A stretch of 64,000 nucleotides of DNA. Origin: Phycisphaerae bacterium. Lineage in GTDB: Bacteria; Planctomycetota; Phycisphaerae; Phycisphaerales; UBA1924. The stretch spans positions 1 through 64,000 of the forward strand of contig BJHL01000004.1 in the NCBI GenBank assembly GCA_014192545.1, written 5' to 3'. The first letter of the stretch is position 1. Every line of letters starts with the position of its first letter. Below are positions 15,221 to 23,269 of this stretch, piece after piece. The notes beneath the pieces were generated by a model, which saw only the letters and a list, made by a program, of their open reading frames with translations, searched no databases and was not told where the DNA came from. A program made the position numbers and the translations under genes.

Positions 15221-15719
15221 CACCGACAATCCCGTAGCAGTTGCGCCGCCGGTCGTGCGTGCGCCAATTGTCGCACCGCCGCGTGTGGCGGCGCCACCGC
15301 CTGCGCCGCCCGTTGCGCACGTAGAAATTCGCAAAGTTGCAGAGAGCGCATCGCTGGGTGAAAAGTGGGCCGCGCTCATGGAAGCCGCACGCGACAATCG
15401 CCGCCTGCGGGTGCTACTGATTGATGTCATGCCGGTGTCGTGGTCTGGCGGCACGCTGACGGTTCGCCCCAGCACGCCCGTCATGGCACTGCCCATCGAC
15501 GCCGCTCGCGCAGATATCGGCCAGCTTGCAAACTTGGTTGTACCCGGCACTACGAGCGTTGCGCTGGAGCGCGACGATGCGCCGCAACACGCCGCACCAG
15601 TCAGCACGGGGCCGACGGCGCAAGAAATGAGCGAGCACCCGCTGATCAAACAAGCCATCGAACTCTTCGGCGGGAAAGTGACTTTTGTGCAGCCGAGGAA
15701 ACCGGCGGCGGAGAAGTGA
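15135..15719 (+). CDS. dnaX: DnaX C-terminal (tau-specific) region in the -1 frame
   Basis: About 194 codons with no start of their own near the beginning. They are read by ribosomes that slip at 15129-15135. A Pro/Ala-rich linker (~70 residues) is followed by a folded domain, beginning VEIRKVAESASLGEKWAAL, of the DnaX C-terminal type. It ends in the family's HPLIKQAIELFGGKVTFVQPR motif. In tau this region binds the polymerase alpha subunit and the helicase. Full tau from the 13993 start would be ~575 residues. The end is 9 bases from the convergent EamA gene. An independent start at the ATG 15363 seems unlikely. Confidence 0.85.
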   Translation, partial: SLAGGVATQPVSHPPHEPRGSPQTSAPPATDNPVAVAPPVVRAPIVAPPRVAAPPPAPPVAHVEIRKVAESASLGEKWAALMEAARDNRRLRVLLIDVMPVSWSGGTLTVRPSTPVMALPIDAARADIGQLANLVVPGTTSVALERDDAPQHAAPVSTGPTAQEMSEHPLIKQAIELFGGKVTFVQPRKPAAEK

Positions 15720-15728
15720 GTGCTTCGC

Positions 15729-16607
15729 TTACGTTTTCTTGCGGCCTTGTGTCCACAAAATCAATCCTGCGCCGCAGACGGCGATGATGCCGAAGATCCA
15801 CTGGATGGTGGAGAGTTGTTCGTTGAAGATCAGCATCGAGCCGATGCTGACGGTGATGGGTTGGAGTTGCACGACGCCTGCGGAGACGGCGAGGCCCAGG
15901 CGATTAATGCTGGCGTAGTAGAGCGTGTGGCCGATGCCGATGCCGATGATGGCGCTGAGCAACAGCAGTACGATTTGCTTGGGTTCCATCGTGAAGACGA
16001 CGGCGCCGTGATCTTTGCCGAATGCGAACATGCAGGCGAGCAGTGCGACGCCGGTGTATTGGCTGACGGCGGCGAAGGCGATGAGGGCGTTCAGGCCTTG
16101 CATGTGTTTGCGCACGCAGAGGGCGTAGCCCGCGTAGAGAAATCCGCTGCCGAGGGCGAGCATGATGCCGGTTGCGCTGCCTTTGCCCAGGCCGCCTGGC
16201 TTGAGCAGCAGCACGGCGATGGTGCCGCTGAGGACGAGGATGATGCCGGTGAGGAAGCCCCAACTGCGAATGGTTTTGCGTTCGGCGGGGAAGAGCAGCA
16301 CCGCGCCGATGGTGACGAAGACAATTTGCACACGCAGGCTGAAGGTCATGAGGCCAGGGTCGATGTAGTAGGGCGCGAGGCCGAAACAGATTTGTGCGCC
16401 GATGTTGAAGAGACTGGCGGGCAGAGCAGCGCGCCAGAGATTGGGCGGCGTTTTGTGTTTGAGCGCGGCCCAGATGAGAACCGGGAGCCACATGAGTGCG
16501 GAGAAGCCGTAACGCCAGCCGTTGGCGGTCCAGCCGTCGATGAGGTGGGTGAAGTGTTTGAGGAAAAGCGGAATGCTGGTCCAACCCATGAGCGTGAGAA
16601 CGATCAT
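15729..16607 (-). CDS. EamA/DMT-family transporter
   Basis: 292 residues with ten predicted membrane helices in two EamA halves (e.g. GWRYGFSALMWLPVLIWAA; second half beginning near SGFLYAGYALCVRK). The last half carries the typical GIGIGHTLYYASINRLGLAVSAGVVQLQP motif. These inner-membrane carriers move metabolites or drugs; the substrate cannot be read from sequence. The frame extends upstream to 16931 through non-coding REP DNA, so I start at the ATG 16607 where homology begins. A CTACCCTCCC pyrimidine tract lies 52 bases upstream. Confidence 0.88.
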   Translation of the reverse strand: MIVLTLMGWTSIPLFLKHFTHLIDGWTANGWRYGFSALMWLPVLIWAALKHKTPPNLWRAALPASLFNIGAQICFGLAPYYIDPGLMTFSLRVQIVFVTIGAVLLFPAERKTIRSWGFLTGIILVLSGTIAVLLLKPGGLGKGSATGIMLALGSGFLYAGYALCVRKHMQGLNALIAFAAVSQYTGVALLACMFAFGKDHGAVVFTMEPKQIVLLLLSAIIGIGIGHTLYYASINRLGLAVSAGVVQLQPITVSIGSMLIFNEQLSTIQWIFGIIAVCGAGLILWTQGRKKT

Positions 16608-16769
16608 GGTGGGACCTTGCCAGGCGGGGTGGCGAGTTGTGGGGGTGGTGGGCAGGAGGGGAGGGTAGAGGGGGCGGGGGAGTGGCAGATTTTGGCTGGC
16701 AAGATCGGTAGAATTTGGCGGCGTGCGTAATGCGGGGCATTGCGGGACGTGGCAACTTGTTGTATATTG

Positions 16770-17075
16770 GTCGCGTGCTGCTGCGCGACAAGGATACCTC
16801 CGTAGATTGGACCAATGCCGCGAGTGCGACGCTGGGTCCCATTCAGTTCGGCGTTGTGAGCATGATACGGTACATCGGTGGTGGTTCGCATCGGGCTTGC
16901 GGAGCCAAGCCTGATGGCACGATGAGGCCACGTGCCGCAGGGAAGGATTGCGCTCAGGGAATTTGCCGCTGCCCCTCTGGGGCAGTTGGGTGCCGGGGAG
17001 AGTTTTCCACGGGTTGCGCCCGCGAGGCGCGGGCTTTACCCGTGGCTACAGGCCGTCGCCCCGTTGGGGCGAGGA
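16770..17075. repeat. REP-like palindrome cluster in the 547-base gap 16608-17154
   Basis: The gap between the divergently oriented neighbours is mostly palindromes. These are GTCGCG/CGCGAC near 16770-16790, a CGGGCTT..AAGCCTG imperfect hairpin near 16890-16912, CTGCCCC-TCT-GGGGCAG near 16969-16986, a nested CCACGGG...CCCGTGG hairpin enclosing GCCCGCG/CGCGGGC (17007-17045), and CGCCCC-GTT-GGGGCG near 17056-17070. AGCCTGATGGCACGAT is shared in part with the cluster at 11.3 kb. I see no gene here. Confidence 0.7.
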
Positions 17076-17154
17076 TGCGGGGGTGCGAGAGTGTTTTGGG
17101 CGCGGGCTTCGTTTGGTTGGGAGGACTTTGTATCGGTGCGAAGTTGGTGGGCAA

Positions 17155-17685
17155 CTATTTTGTTGCGCGCATGTTGAGGGAGATGGGGAAGCCGGCGAAG
17201 GCGGTGGTGCTGGTGTCGTCGAAGAGGTCGAATTTTTCGACGCGTTCGATGTTGGTAAAGCCGATTTCTTTGAGCATTTGGTGGGCGATTTGGAAGGTGA
17301 AGCCGCATTTGTGGTAGTCGTGCGGGTTGGTTTGGCCGCCGTAGATCATGCGGATGACGTGCCAGCGGCCTTCGAGGGTCATTTGGGGTGAGCCGAGCAG
17401 CCAGGCCATGAGTTGGAGGTCGGGGACGCTGAACATGAGTTTGCCGCCTGGGTTCAAGACGCGGCGGGCCTCGGCCCAGGCGGTTGGGAGTTCGCGTGCG
17501 TAGTCGAGGTGTTCGTAGACGTGGCTGGCGTAGATCTCTTCGACGGAGTTGTCGGCGAATTGGCGCAGGTCGTAGGCCTGGCCCACGTAGTCGACGCCTG
17601 GGAGTTGGCGGACGTTGAGGATTTTCCAGCCGTCTTTGATGATTTCGCCGCCGATGTGGAGGCGGAGGGGGGAGGGGGGAGTCAT
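17155..17685 (-). CDS. class I SAM-dependent methyltransferase (Methyltransf_11-like)
   Basis: 176 residues. The N-terminal LHIGGEIIKDGWKILNV stretch resembles predicted methyltransferases of glycan loci, where GG-x-W-N-D-type openings are common. VEEIYASHVYEHLDY matches motif II with its acidic/His residues, and EARRVLNPGGKLMFSVPD is the motif III region typical of Methyltransf_11. The SAM-binding glycine motif I is abbreviated. The acceptor is unknown. The gene is divergent from aat, with a long 8-mer repeat hairpin between them. The ATG at 17685 opens with Pro-rich codons; there is no convincing SD. Confidence 0.75.
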   Translation of the reverse strand: MTPPSPLRLHIGGEIIKDGWKILNVRQLPGVDYVGQAYDLRQFADNSVEEIYASHVYEHLDYARELPTAWAEARRVLNPGGKLMFSVPDLQLMAWLLGSPQMTLEGRWHVIRMIYGGQTNPHDYHKCGFTFQIAHQMLKEIGFTNIERVEKFDLFDDTSTTAFAGFPISLNMRATK

Positions 17686-17704
17686 GGGAAAAAGTAGGGA
17701 CGGG

Positions 17705-17851
17705 GAAGTACGGGAGCGAAGAAGTACCGGAGTACCGGAGTACCGAAGGAAAGGCAGTTAGGCGCTTCGACACTTCGGTACTTCGGTACTTCGGTACTTC
17801 GGTACTCCGGTACTCCGGTACTCCGGTACTTCGGTACTTCGGTACTCCGGC
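17705..17851. repeat. 8-bp tandem-repeat inverted element between two divergent genes
   Basis: Left arm (17705-17748): GAAGTACC/GGAGTACC octamers. Core: GAAAGGCAG (17749-17757). Right arm (about 17765-17851): about ten mirrored octamers GGTACTTC/GGTACTCC. The arms are complementary in register and could form a long, slippage-prone hairpin. It fills the whole gap between the methyltransferase and aat starts (17685 and 17865). Related arms with the same core occur at 43057 and 44245. Confidence 0.9.
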
Positions 17852-17864
17852 ACTATGCTGCATC

Positions 17865-18485
17865 ATGCTCGCGGACGTGCTTGACATGTACTTTGATGGC
17901 TGGTTTCCGATGCATGATGCGGTGCGGGGGGTGACGGAGTGGGTGCAGCCGCAGGAGCGGGCGATGATTCCGTTGGATGCGAGGTTTGTGGTGCCGAGGA
18001 CGACGCGGCAGGCTTTGGCGCGGGGGAAGTTTGTGGTGACGATTGATTGCGCGTTTGCGGCGGTGATTGAGGGGTGTTGGAAGCGCGAGCGCGATGGGTC
18101 GTGGCTGCATGAGGAGATTGTGGAGATGTTTGTCGCGCTGCATGAGGCGGGGTATGCGCACAGTGTGGAGGCTTGGGTGGTGAGAGAAGGCGGGGGTGAA
18201 CGCGAGTTGGTGGGCGGGTTGTATGGGCTCGCGCTGGGGAAGGTGTTTGCAGGCGAGAGCATGTTTTCTCTGCCTGAGCGCGGCGGGACTGAGGCGAGCA
18301 AGGTGTGTTTGGTGAAGCTGGTGGAGGAACTGCGGGCGCGGGAGTTTGTGGGGCTGGATAGCCAGTTGTACAACCCGCATTTGGAGCAGTTTGGATTGGT
18401 GGAGGTGGCGCGGGAGGAGTACTTGGCGTTGCTGGCGAAGCAGCGCGGGGCACTGAAGGCGGAGAGTTGGCGGCGGGAGGCGTAG
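17865..18485 (+). CDS. aat: leucyl/phenylalanyl-tRNA--protein transferase
   Basis: 206 residues. Aat adds Leu or Phe from charged tRNA to N-terminal Arg/Lys of proteins, marking them for ClpS/ClpAP (N-degron pathway). The family signature is nearly complete: GWFPM, WVQPQERAMIPLD, the FVVTIDCAFAAVIEGC strand, W(L)HEEIVEMFVALHEAGYAHSVEAW, LVGGLYGLALGKVFAGESMFS, ASKVCLVKLVEEL, LDSQLYNPHLEQFG. Length is normal. The start ATG follows the end of the 8-mer element by 13 bases and has no SD. Confidence 0.95.
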   Translation: MLADVLDMYFDGWFPMHDAVRGVTEWVQPQERAMIPLDARFVVPRTTRQALARGKFVVTIDCAFAAVIEGCWKRERDGSWLHEEIVEMFVALHEAGYAHSVEAWVVREGGGERELVGGLYGLALGKVFAGESMFSLPERGGTEASKVCLVKLVEELRAREFVGLDSQLYNPHLEQFGLVEVAREEYLALLAKQRGALKAESWRREA

Positions 18486-18559
18486 TTGGCGCGCGGTGTG
18501 GGCGGGCGTTATGCGGGGCGTGGATTATGCGGGGCGAGAAGCCGAACTACCCTGCGGGC

Positions 18560-19450
18560 ATGAGTCAGATGTCCAATCCGTATGCGGCTTTGCAGCGCGA
18601 TGATATGTTGATGGAGCAAAGAGTCAGCGTGATGGCAATTGTCGCGCTGGTGGTGGCGATTCTGGGATTTTTCGTGTGCATTGTGCCGGGGCTGGCGGGA
18701 TTGGGTGCGCTGCTGGGTGTGGCGGCACTGGTGATTATTTCTCAGAGTGATGGGCGCGTGGGTGGGCGCGGGATGGCGATTGCGGCGATTGTGATCGGGC
18801 TGATCATGACAATTGGGCAGATTGGTGTTGCCATTGGCGTGCGGCAGGCGTGGGGCACGGCGCAGACGAAACTGTTTGCGCCGATGGCGGCGATTGTGAG
18901 TGACGCTGAGGCGAAAGACCTGGTGAAAGTGCAAGCGGCGATGACCAAGCCTGGCGCGAAGCGATTGACGCAGGCGCATGTGGATTCGTTTGCGGATGCG
19001 CTCAAGGATGAGATGGGGGCGTTTAAGGGATCGCCTAGCGGGATGATTCAGTTGGTGATGGCGTATCGCGATCTTGGGCCCATCATGCAGAAGTTTCAGG
19101 GGGGCGGAAGCAATGATGTGATTCCGATTCCGGTGGAATTTGAGAAGGGGATTGCGCTGCTGGCCGTACAGGTGGATGGCAGCGCGGGCAATGCGCCGGG
19201 GACGGCGGTGCAGGTGCCGATTGTAAATGTGAAAATCGTGACACCATCGGGAAAGGCGTTTTTGTTGTATCCGGGTGAAGCGGCGGATGCGAAGGCGGCG
19301 GAGGCGAATGTGCAGTTTCCGGATGCACCCAATGAGCCGGCGGGCAAGGGTGAACGGGAAGGGGAAGCGCCGGCTGATGTGGATGCCGATGCGGAAGTTG
19401 ATGCACAGCCGGCGAAACCGGATGCACCCAAGCCTGCGGAGAAACCGTGA
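18560..19450 (+). CDS. DUF4190-like membrane protein with acidic C-terminal tail
   Basis: 296 residues. Residues ~20-90 hold two membrane helices around a Gly/Ser/Asp loop (VALVVAILGFFVCIVPGLAGLGALLGVAALV, then GRGMAIAAIVIGLIMTIGQIG), the DUF4190 pattern. A ~150-residue soluble domain of unknown fold follows, then a Pro/Ala/Glu-rich tail (KPDAPKPAEKP). The frame extends upstream to 18467; I chose the ATG at 18560, but those at 18527 and 18569 are also possible. Its stop overlaps the GTG of the following ABC ATPase, so the two are likely coupled. Confidence 0.65.
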   Translation: MSQMSNPYAALQRDDMLMEQRVSVMAIVALVVAILGFFVCIVPGLAGLGALLGVAALVIISQSDGRVGGRGMAIAAIVIGLIMTIGQIGVAIGVRQAWGTAQTKLFAPMAAIVSDAEAKDLVKVQAAMTKPGAKRLTQAHVDSFADALKDEMGAFKGSPSGMIQLVMAYRDLGPIMQKFQGGGSNDVIPIPVEFEKGIALLAVQVDGSAGNAPGTAVQVPIVNVKIVTPSGKAFLLYPGEAADAKAAEANVQFPDAPNEPAGKGEREGEAPADVDADAEVDAQPAKPDAPKPAEKP

Positions 19451-20382
19451 GTAGCGTGCGAGCCGACAACACGGCGGGCGGGATTGGCGGGGCGCAGCGC
19501 GAGCCGATCATCAGCGTGCGCAATGTCGTCAAGCGATTTGATGGGCGGGCGGTGTTGGATGGGATCAACCTAGACATCATGCCGGGTGAGACGATGATCA
19601 TCATGGGTGGCAGCGGCAGCGGGAAGAGCACGCTGCTGCGGACGATCATCGGAAGCTTTGCGGCAGATGAAGGCTCGGTGATGATGTTCGGCAAGAACAT
19701 GTGCTCGATGCAGGAGGCGGGGCTCAACGAGGTGCGCAAGCGGTTTGGCATTTTGTTTCAGAGCGGGGCGTTGTTCAACAGCATGACGCTGGCGGAGAAT
19801 GTGGCTCTGATATTGCAGGAACATACTGATCTTGGGGCAGAAATCATTGATATTCAGGTGAAGATCAAACTGGAGATGGTGGGGCTTTTGGAAGCGGCGA
19901 ATCGGTATCCGTCGGAGGTTAGCGGCGGGATGAAGAAGCGCGCGGGGTTGGCGCGAGCGCTGGCGCTGGACCCGGAGATTTTGTTTTATGACGAACCCAG
20001 CGCGGGGCTTGATCCGGTGACGAGCGCGGAGATCGATCAGCTCATTATCAATTTGTCGAAGCAGCTTGGGGTGACCAGCGTGGTGGTGACGCACGAGATG
20101 GATAGTGCGTTCACGATTGCGGACAGGATTTGCATGCTGGATAAGGGGAAGATGATTGCGGTGGAGACGCGTGAGTGGTTTGATGCGATGCGCAAGCTGC
20201 CTGAAGATGAAGCGCAAACGCGGCCTGTGCGCGAGCGGCTGATTCGCCAGTTTTTGCGGGGTGATGCGCAGGGGCCGCTGACGGAGCGGAAGAATACGGG
20301 GAATTATGAGCGAGCGTTGTTTGGGGAGAGCGGGCCTGTGCTATTGCCTACGCCGAGCATTGAGCCGACGCGGCGGAGGTGA
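19447..20382 (+). CDS. MlaF-type ABC transporter ATP-binding protein
   Basis: 311 residues. Walker A GGSGSGKST (~residue 57), Q-loop ILFQSGALFNSMTLAENV (the FQ.GALF.S.T..ENV wording is specific to the MlaF/lipid-import group), signature VSGGMKKRAGLARALALDP, Walker B LFYDEPSAGLDPV, switch His THEMDS. The MlaF group powers phospholipid or hydrophobic-molecule movement between membranes, but no MlaE permease or MCE protein is adjacent here. The GTG start (19447) overlaps the previous stop as GTGA. A ~45-residue C-terminal extension has no known motif. Confidence 0.88.
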   Translation: MSSVRADNTAGGIGGAQREPIISVRNVVKRFDGRAVLDGINLDIMPGETMIIMGGSGSGKSTLLRTIIGSFAADEGSVMMFGKNMCSMQEAGLNEVRKRFGILFQSGALFNSMTLAENVALILQEHTDLGAEIIDIQVKIKLEMVGLLEAANRYPSEVSGGMKKRAGLARALALDPEILFYDEPSAGLDPVTSAEIDQLIINLSKQLGVTSVVVTHEMDSAFTIADRICMLDKGKMIAVETREWFDAMRKLPEDEAQTRPVRERLIRQFLRGDAQGPLTERKNTGNYERALFGESGPVLLPTPSIEPTRRR

Positions 20383-20396
20383 AGAGGAGAATGAAA

Positions 20397-20430
20397 AACG
20401 GGCTGCGGTGTGCGGCCCGTTGTTTGTTTT
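20397..20430 (+). terminator. terminator after the MlaF-like gene
   Basis: AACGGGC (20397-20403) pairs with GCCCGTT (20415-20421), followed by GTTTGTTTTG. An A5 run precedes the stem, so it may also work for the convergent gene that ends at 20497. Confidence 0.8.
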
Positions 20431-20496
20431 GTGGTTGTCGGGTTTTGGGGTGTTCGATCCGGACCTTCGCAGGGCGTCGGGGCCGGCGTCGGGCGA

Positions 20497-23118
20497 TTAG
20501 GGAGCGCAGGTGCCGCCGGCGAGGACGCGGAAGTAGGTTTCGACGTCGTGATCGCTGGGGAAGACACCATCGTTGTTGAAGTCGATGTCGTCGCAGGCGG
20601 GGCAGCTTGCACCGGCGAGCACGGAGAAGAAGTCGATGACGTCTTGATCTTCGGGGAAGACGCCGTTGTTGTTGAAGTCGATGTCGTTGCAAGCAATGAC
20701 GCGCGAGAGCAGACTGGCGGGGATGACCTGCTTGGCGACGCCCGTGCGCTGGTAGCGGAAGATGAGGCCTGCACCGCCGCCATTTTCGAAGAATTCGACG
20801 CGGAATTTGTGATATCCGGGCTGCAGTCCGATGCGATTGGCGCGTTCGATCATGCCGTGCAGGCCATCGTTCTCGATGAAAACGTTGGAGCCGATGAACA
20901 TGCGCGAGCCGTCGTCGGATTCGAGATAGAAGGTGTAGAGGTCGGAGGCTTGGGCGAGGAAGTAGCCTTCGTAGACGGCGGCGACGTTGTCGGCGCGGCC
21001 GCTGCTCGAGAAGTTGCCGGTGGTGCTGGGGAAGTTGATGTTGGGAACGGTTGTGACCAGATAGGGTGTGAGCTGGTCGTATGCGCCGAGGCCCTGGGGG
21101 TTGTTTTCGATGTAGTACTTGACGTCGAGGGCGGGTTGCAGGCCGCCTGTGTTGCTTGGGCCCAGGAAGTCGGCGGGGTCGAAGACTTCGCCCGTGACGA
21201 TGGCGGTTGCGGTGGTGTTGGCGGAATCGCGGGCGGTGTAGGTGAAGCTGTCGAGGCCTGTGTAGTTGGCGGGAGGGGCGTAGCGGAGTAGATCGCGACC
21301 GCCGGGACCTGCGCCGATGACGCGGGTGATGGTGCCGCCGCGGACGCTGGTTGGAGTGAAGGCGCTGATGGTGAGTGCGCTGGCGTTACGGGCGGAATCG
21401 TTGGCGAGGACGTCGATGTTTCGCGGGCTGGCGCTTTGGAAGATGCCCATGTCATCGGAAGCGGCTTGGACGTTGGGGATGTTTGCGAGCGTGAAGCTGG
21501 AGACGTTGGTGGACCATGCGCCGCTGCTGGTTTTGTATTCGCCGATACCCCAGAAGGTCGTGTTGTCGGCGGGATCGACTTGGATGTGGTAGTAATCTCC
21601 CCAGCGGCCACCCGATGCGGACGCGCCGGCTTGCACGATAAGCGGCAGCGACATGCGACCTGTGGGATCAGTGGGTGCTCGCGCGGCGATGGCGACGGCG
21701 GGGTTGGTGCCCGGACCGCTCACGCCCATGACCATGCCGATTTGTCCGGAGGCGTTGACGGTGATGGCGGGGAAGAAGGAGTGCATCGCGCCGCCTGGAT
21801 CAACGTCGCCTGATTGCACGAGGGTTGGTGTGCCGGAGAGGGGCCAGGAGGCGGTGTTGAGTTCGTACCAGCGTGCGAAGCTGCGGCCTGCGACGCCCAC
21901 GCTGTGGGCGAGGACGAGGCGGTTGTTTCGCCAAGCGGCGTTCATGACGCGAGCGTCGATGACGCTGACGGTGTTGCTGAGGTCGGGCGTTGCAGCGGCG
22001 GGAGCGCCGGCGAATGCGGGGATGGTGACGTTGACGGTTTGCAGCGCTGGCGCGGTGAGGGGCGAAGCGATGGCTTGCAGGCGGATGGCGGTGCTGCTGG
22101 CGAAACTGGTGAAGTAGACGGCGGGGTTGGGCGTTGTGGTGGTGCCCAAGTGCTCGGCGATTTGGACGCTGGCTGCGCCGGTGTCTCGCAGGGTGCTGAA
22201 GACGACGGGCTGGCCTGTGAGCATGGGGGTTTTGTCGAAGATGCGGTAGGCTGCGCCGCCGAAGCCGCTGGCGCTCAAACCGAAGAGATTGCCAGTGACG
22301 TAGTAGCCTTGGGCGTCGTAGCCGAAGCCTGGGTAGTCCCACCAGTAGGTTTGGGTGCCGCTGGTGATGACGCCTTGGGTGCGATATTTGTACCACGTGC
22401 CGTTGGGGTCGGCGTCGTCGCTGACGGCGATGGTGACCCATGATTCGGTCGTGCCGTAGGTTTCGAAAGCGACGACGACGAAGCGTTGGGCGAGGTGATC
22501 GAAGAAGCACTTGGGATCGAAGACGAAGTTTTGCGAGCCCAGGGGTTCGAAGAAGCCGGGGTTGCCTGGTGAGCCGAGGTCTGTGATGAAGGATCGCACG
22601 CCGGCGCGGTTGTAGAAGGCGATGGACTGGTTGACGGTGACGACGACGTGCGTGGAACTGACGGCGAGGCTGGGGTCGGGCGGATTCCAGCCGGTTGCGG
22701 TGATGCCGGGCCAGAGTTGGTTGGGCACGGTCATGGGCTCTGCGGTGACGCTGCCTTGCTTGGTGACGACGGCGCTAACTTCGATTTGTGCTTGGGGCGG
22801 AGCGGGGTGGTCGGGCAGCATGGTGCGGATGCGGCGCGTGGTGATGGGCGTTTTGTCAGCTTTTTCGCTGGTGTCGATCATCTTGCGCGTGTCGAGAATT
22901 TGTGCGATGGCGGTGCGGCGGACGACGGTGCCGGGCTTGGTGAGGTCGAGGGCGTCGGCGGGCGGGGCGGCGAGTTTGCCGCGTGGGGCGGGCGCGTTCT
23001 CGGGGGCGAGGGGGATGGGCGGGGCGGGGAACTGGGGTTGCTGGGCGGTGCGGGTGGCGCAGCCGGCAGGAATGATGAGGGAGGCAAGGAGGCCGATTGT
23101 GCCAACTGCAAAACGCAT
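20497..23118 (-). CDS. large secreted protein: beta-propeller-like region, cadherin/Ig-like domain, PA14 domain, dockerin-like tail
   Basis: 873 residues. A signal peptide ends near AGCATRT. Residues ~110-540 form a repetitive beta-rich region (GDYYHIQVDPADNTTFWGIGEY). Next come an Ig/cadherin-like repeat (LANDSARNASALTISAF... YTGLDSFTYTARDSANTTAT, ~550-640) and a PA14 domain (VYEGYFLAQASDLYTFYLESDDGSRMFI, ~700-800). The end has two dockerin-like Ca-binding repeats (DIDFNNNGVFPEDQD and DIDFNNDGVFPSDHD) with Cys residues. Planctomycetes often carry such repeats on secreted proteins with no cellulosome. The second ATG (23118) has GGGAG at the right spacing. PA14 suggests carbohydrate binding. 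Monocistronic and convergent with the ABC gene. Confidence 0.8.
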   Translation of the reverse strand: MRFAVGTIGLLASLIIPAGCATRTAQQPQFPAPPIPLAPENAPAPRGKLAAPPADALDLTKPGTVVRRTAIAQILDTRKMIDTSEKADKTPITTRRIRTMLPDHPAPPQAQIEVSAVVTKQGSVTAEPMTVPNQLWPGITATGWNPPDPSLAVSSTHVVVTVNQSIAFYNRAGVRSFITDLGSPGNPGFFEPLGSQNFVFDPKCFFDHLAQRFVVVAFETYGTTESWVTIAVSDDADPNGTWYKYRTQGVITSGTQTYWWDYPGFGYDAQGYYVTGNLFGLSASGFGGAAYRIFDKTPMLTGQPVVFSTLRDTGAASVQIAEHLGTTTTPNPAVYFTSFASSTAIRLQAIASPLTAPALQTVNVTIPAFAGAPAAATPDLSNTVSVIDARVMNAAWRNNRLVLAHSVGVAGRSFARWYELNTASWPLSGTPTLVQSGDVDPGGAMHSFFPAITVNASGQIGMVMGVSGPGTNPAVAIAARAPTDPTGRMSLPLIVQAGASASGGRWGDYYHIQVDPADNTTFWGIGEYKTSSGAWSTNVSSFTLANIPNVQAASDDMGIFQSASPRNIDVLANDSARNASALTISAFTPTSVRGGTITRVIGAGPGGRDLLRYAPPANYTGLDSFTYTARDSANTTATAIVTGEVFDPADFLGPSNTGGLQPALDVKYYIENNPQGLGAYDQLTPYLVTTVPNINFPSTTGNFSSSGRADNVAAVYEGYFLAQASDLYTFYLESDDGSRMFIGSNVFIENDGLHGMIERANRIGLQPGYHKFRVEFFENGGGAGLIFRYQRTGVAKQVIPASLLSRVIACNDIDFNNNGVFPEDQDVIDFFSVLAGASCPACDDIDFNNDGVFPSDHDVETYFRVLAGGTCAP

Positions 23119-23269
23119 AGACATCTCCCGCGTGAGATGGTGAAAGGGGCGGAAATCGCCCGAGGAGTAAGCGGGATTATTCGGCGTGCGGGGATAGCGG
23201 GATGGAGGAAAGTTGGAAAGAAGGCCGACGTGATCGGACGTGTGAGGACGCGCGAGTAGACGAGGGGAA

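Noticed and set aside
15255..15719. Treating the DnaX C-terminal region as a separate 154-codon gene
   Set aside because: The -1 frame is open back to the A-run and the domain is the normal DnaX C-terminus; no Shine-Dalgarno precedes an internal start.
16715..17317. An open frame of 200 codons in the gap after the EamA gene
   Set aside because: It runs through REP palindromes and into the methyltransferase gene antisense; there is no codon bias or start signal.
17705..17851. A possible CRISPR array because of the regular repeats
   Set aside because: The period is only 8 bases with no spacers, the two halves are mirrored, and no cas genes are near.
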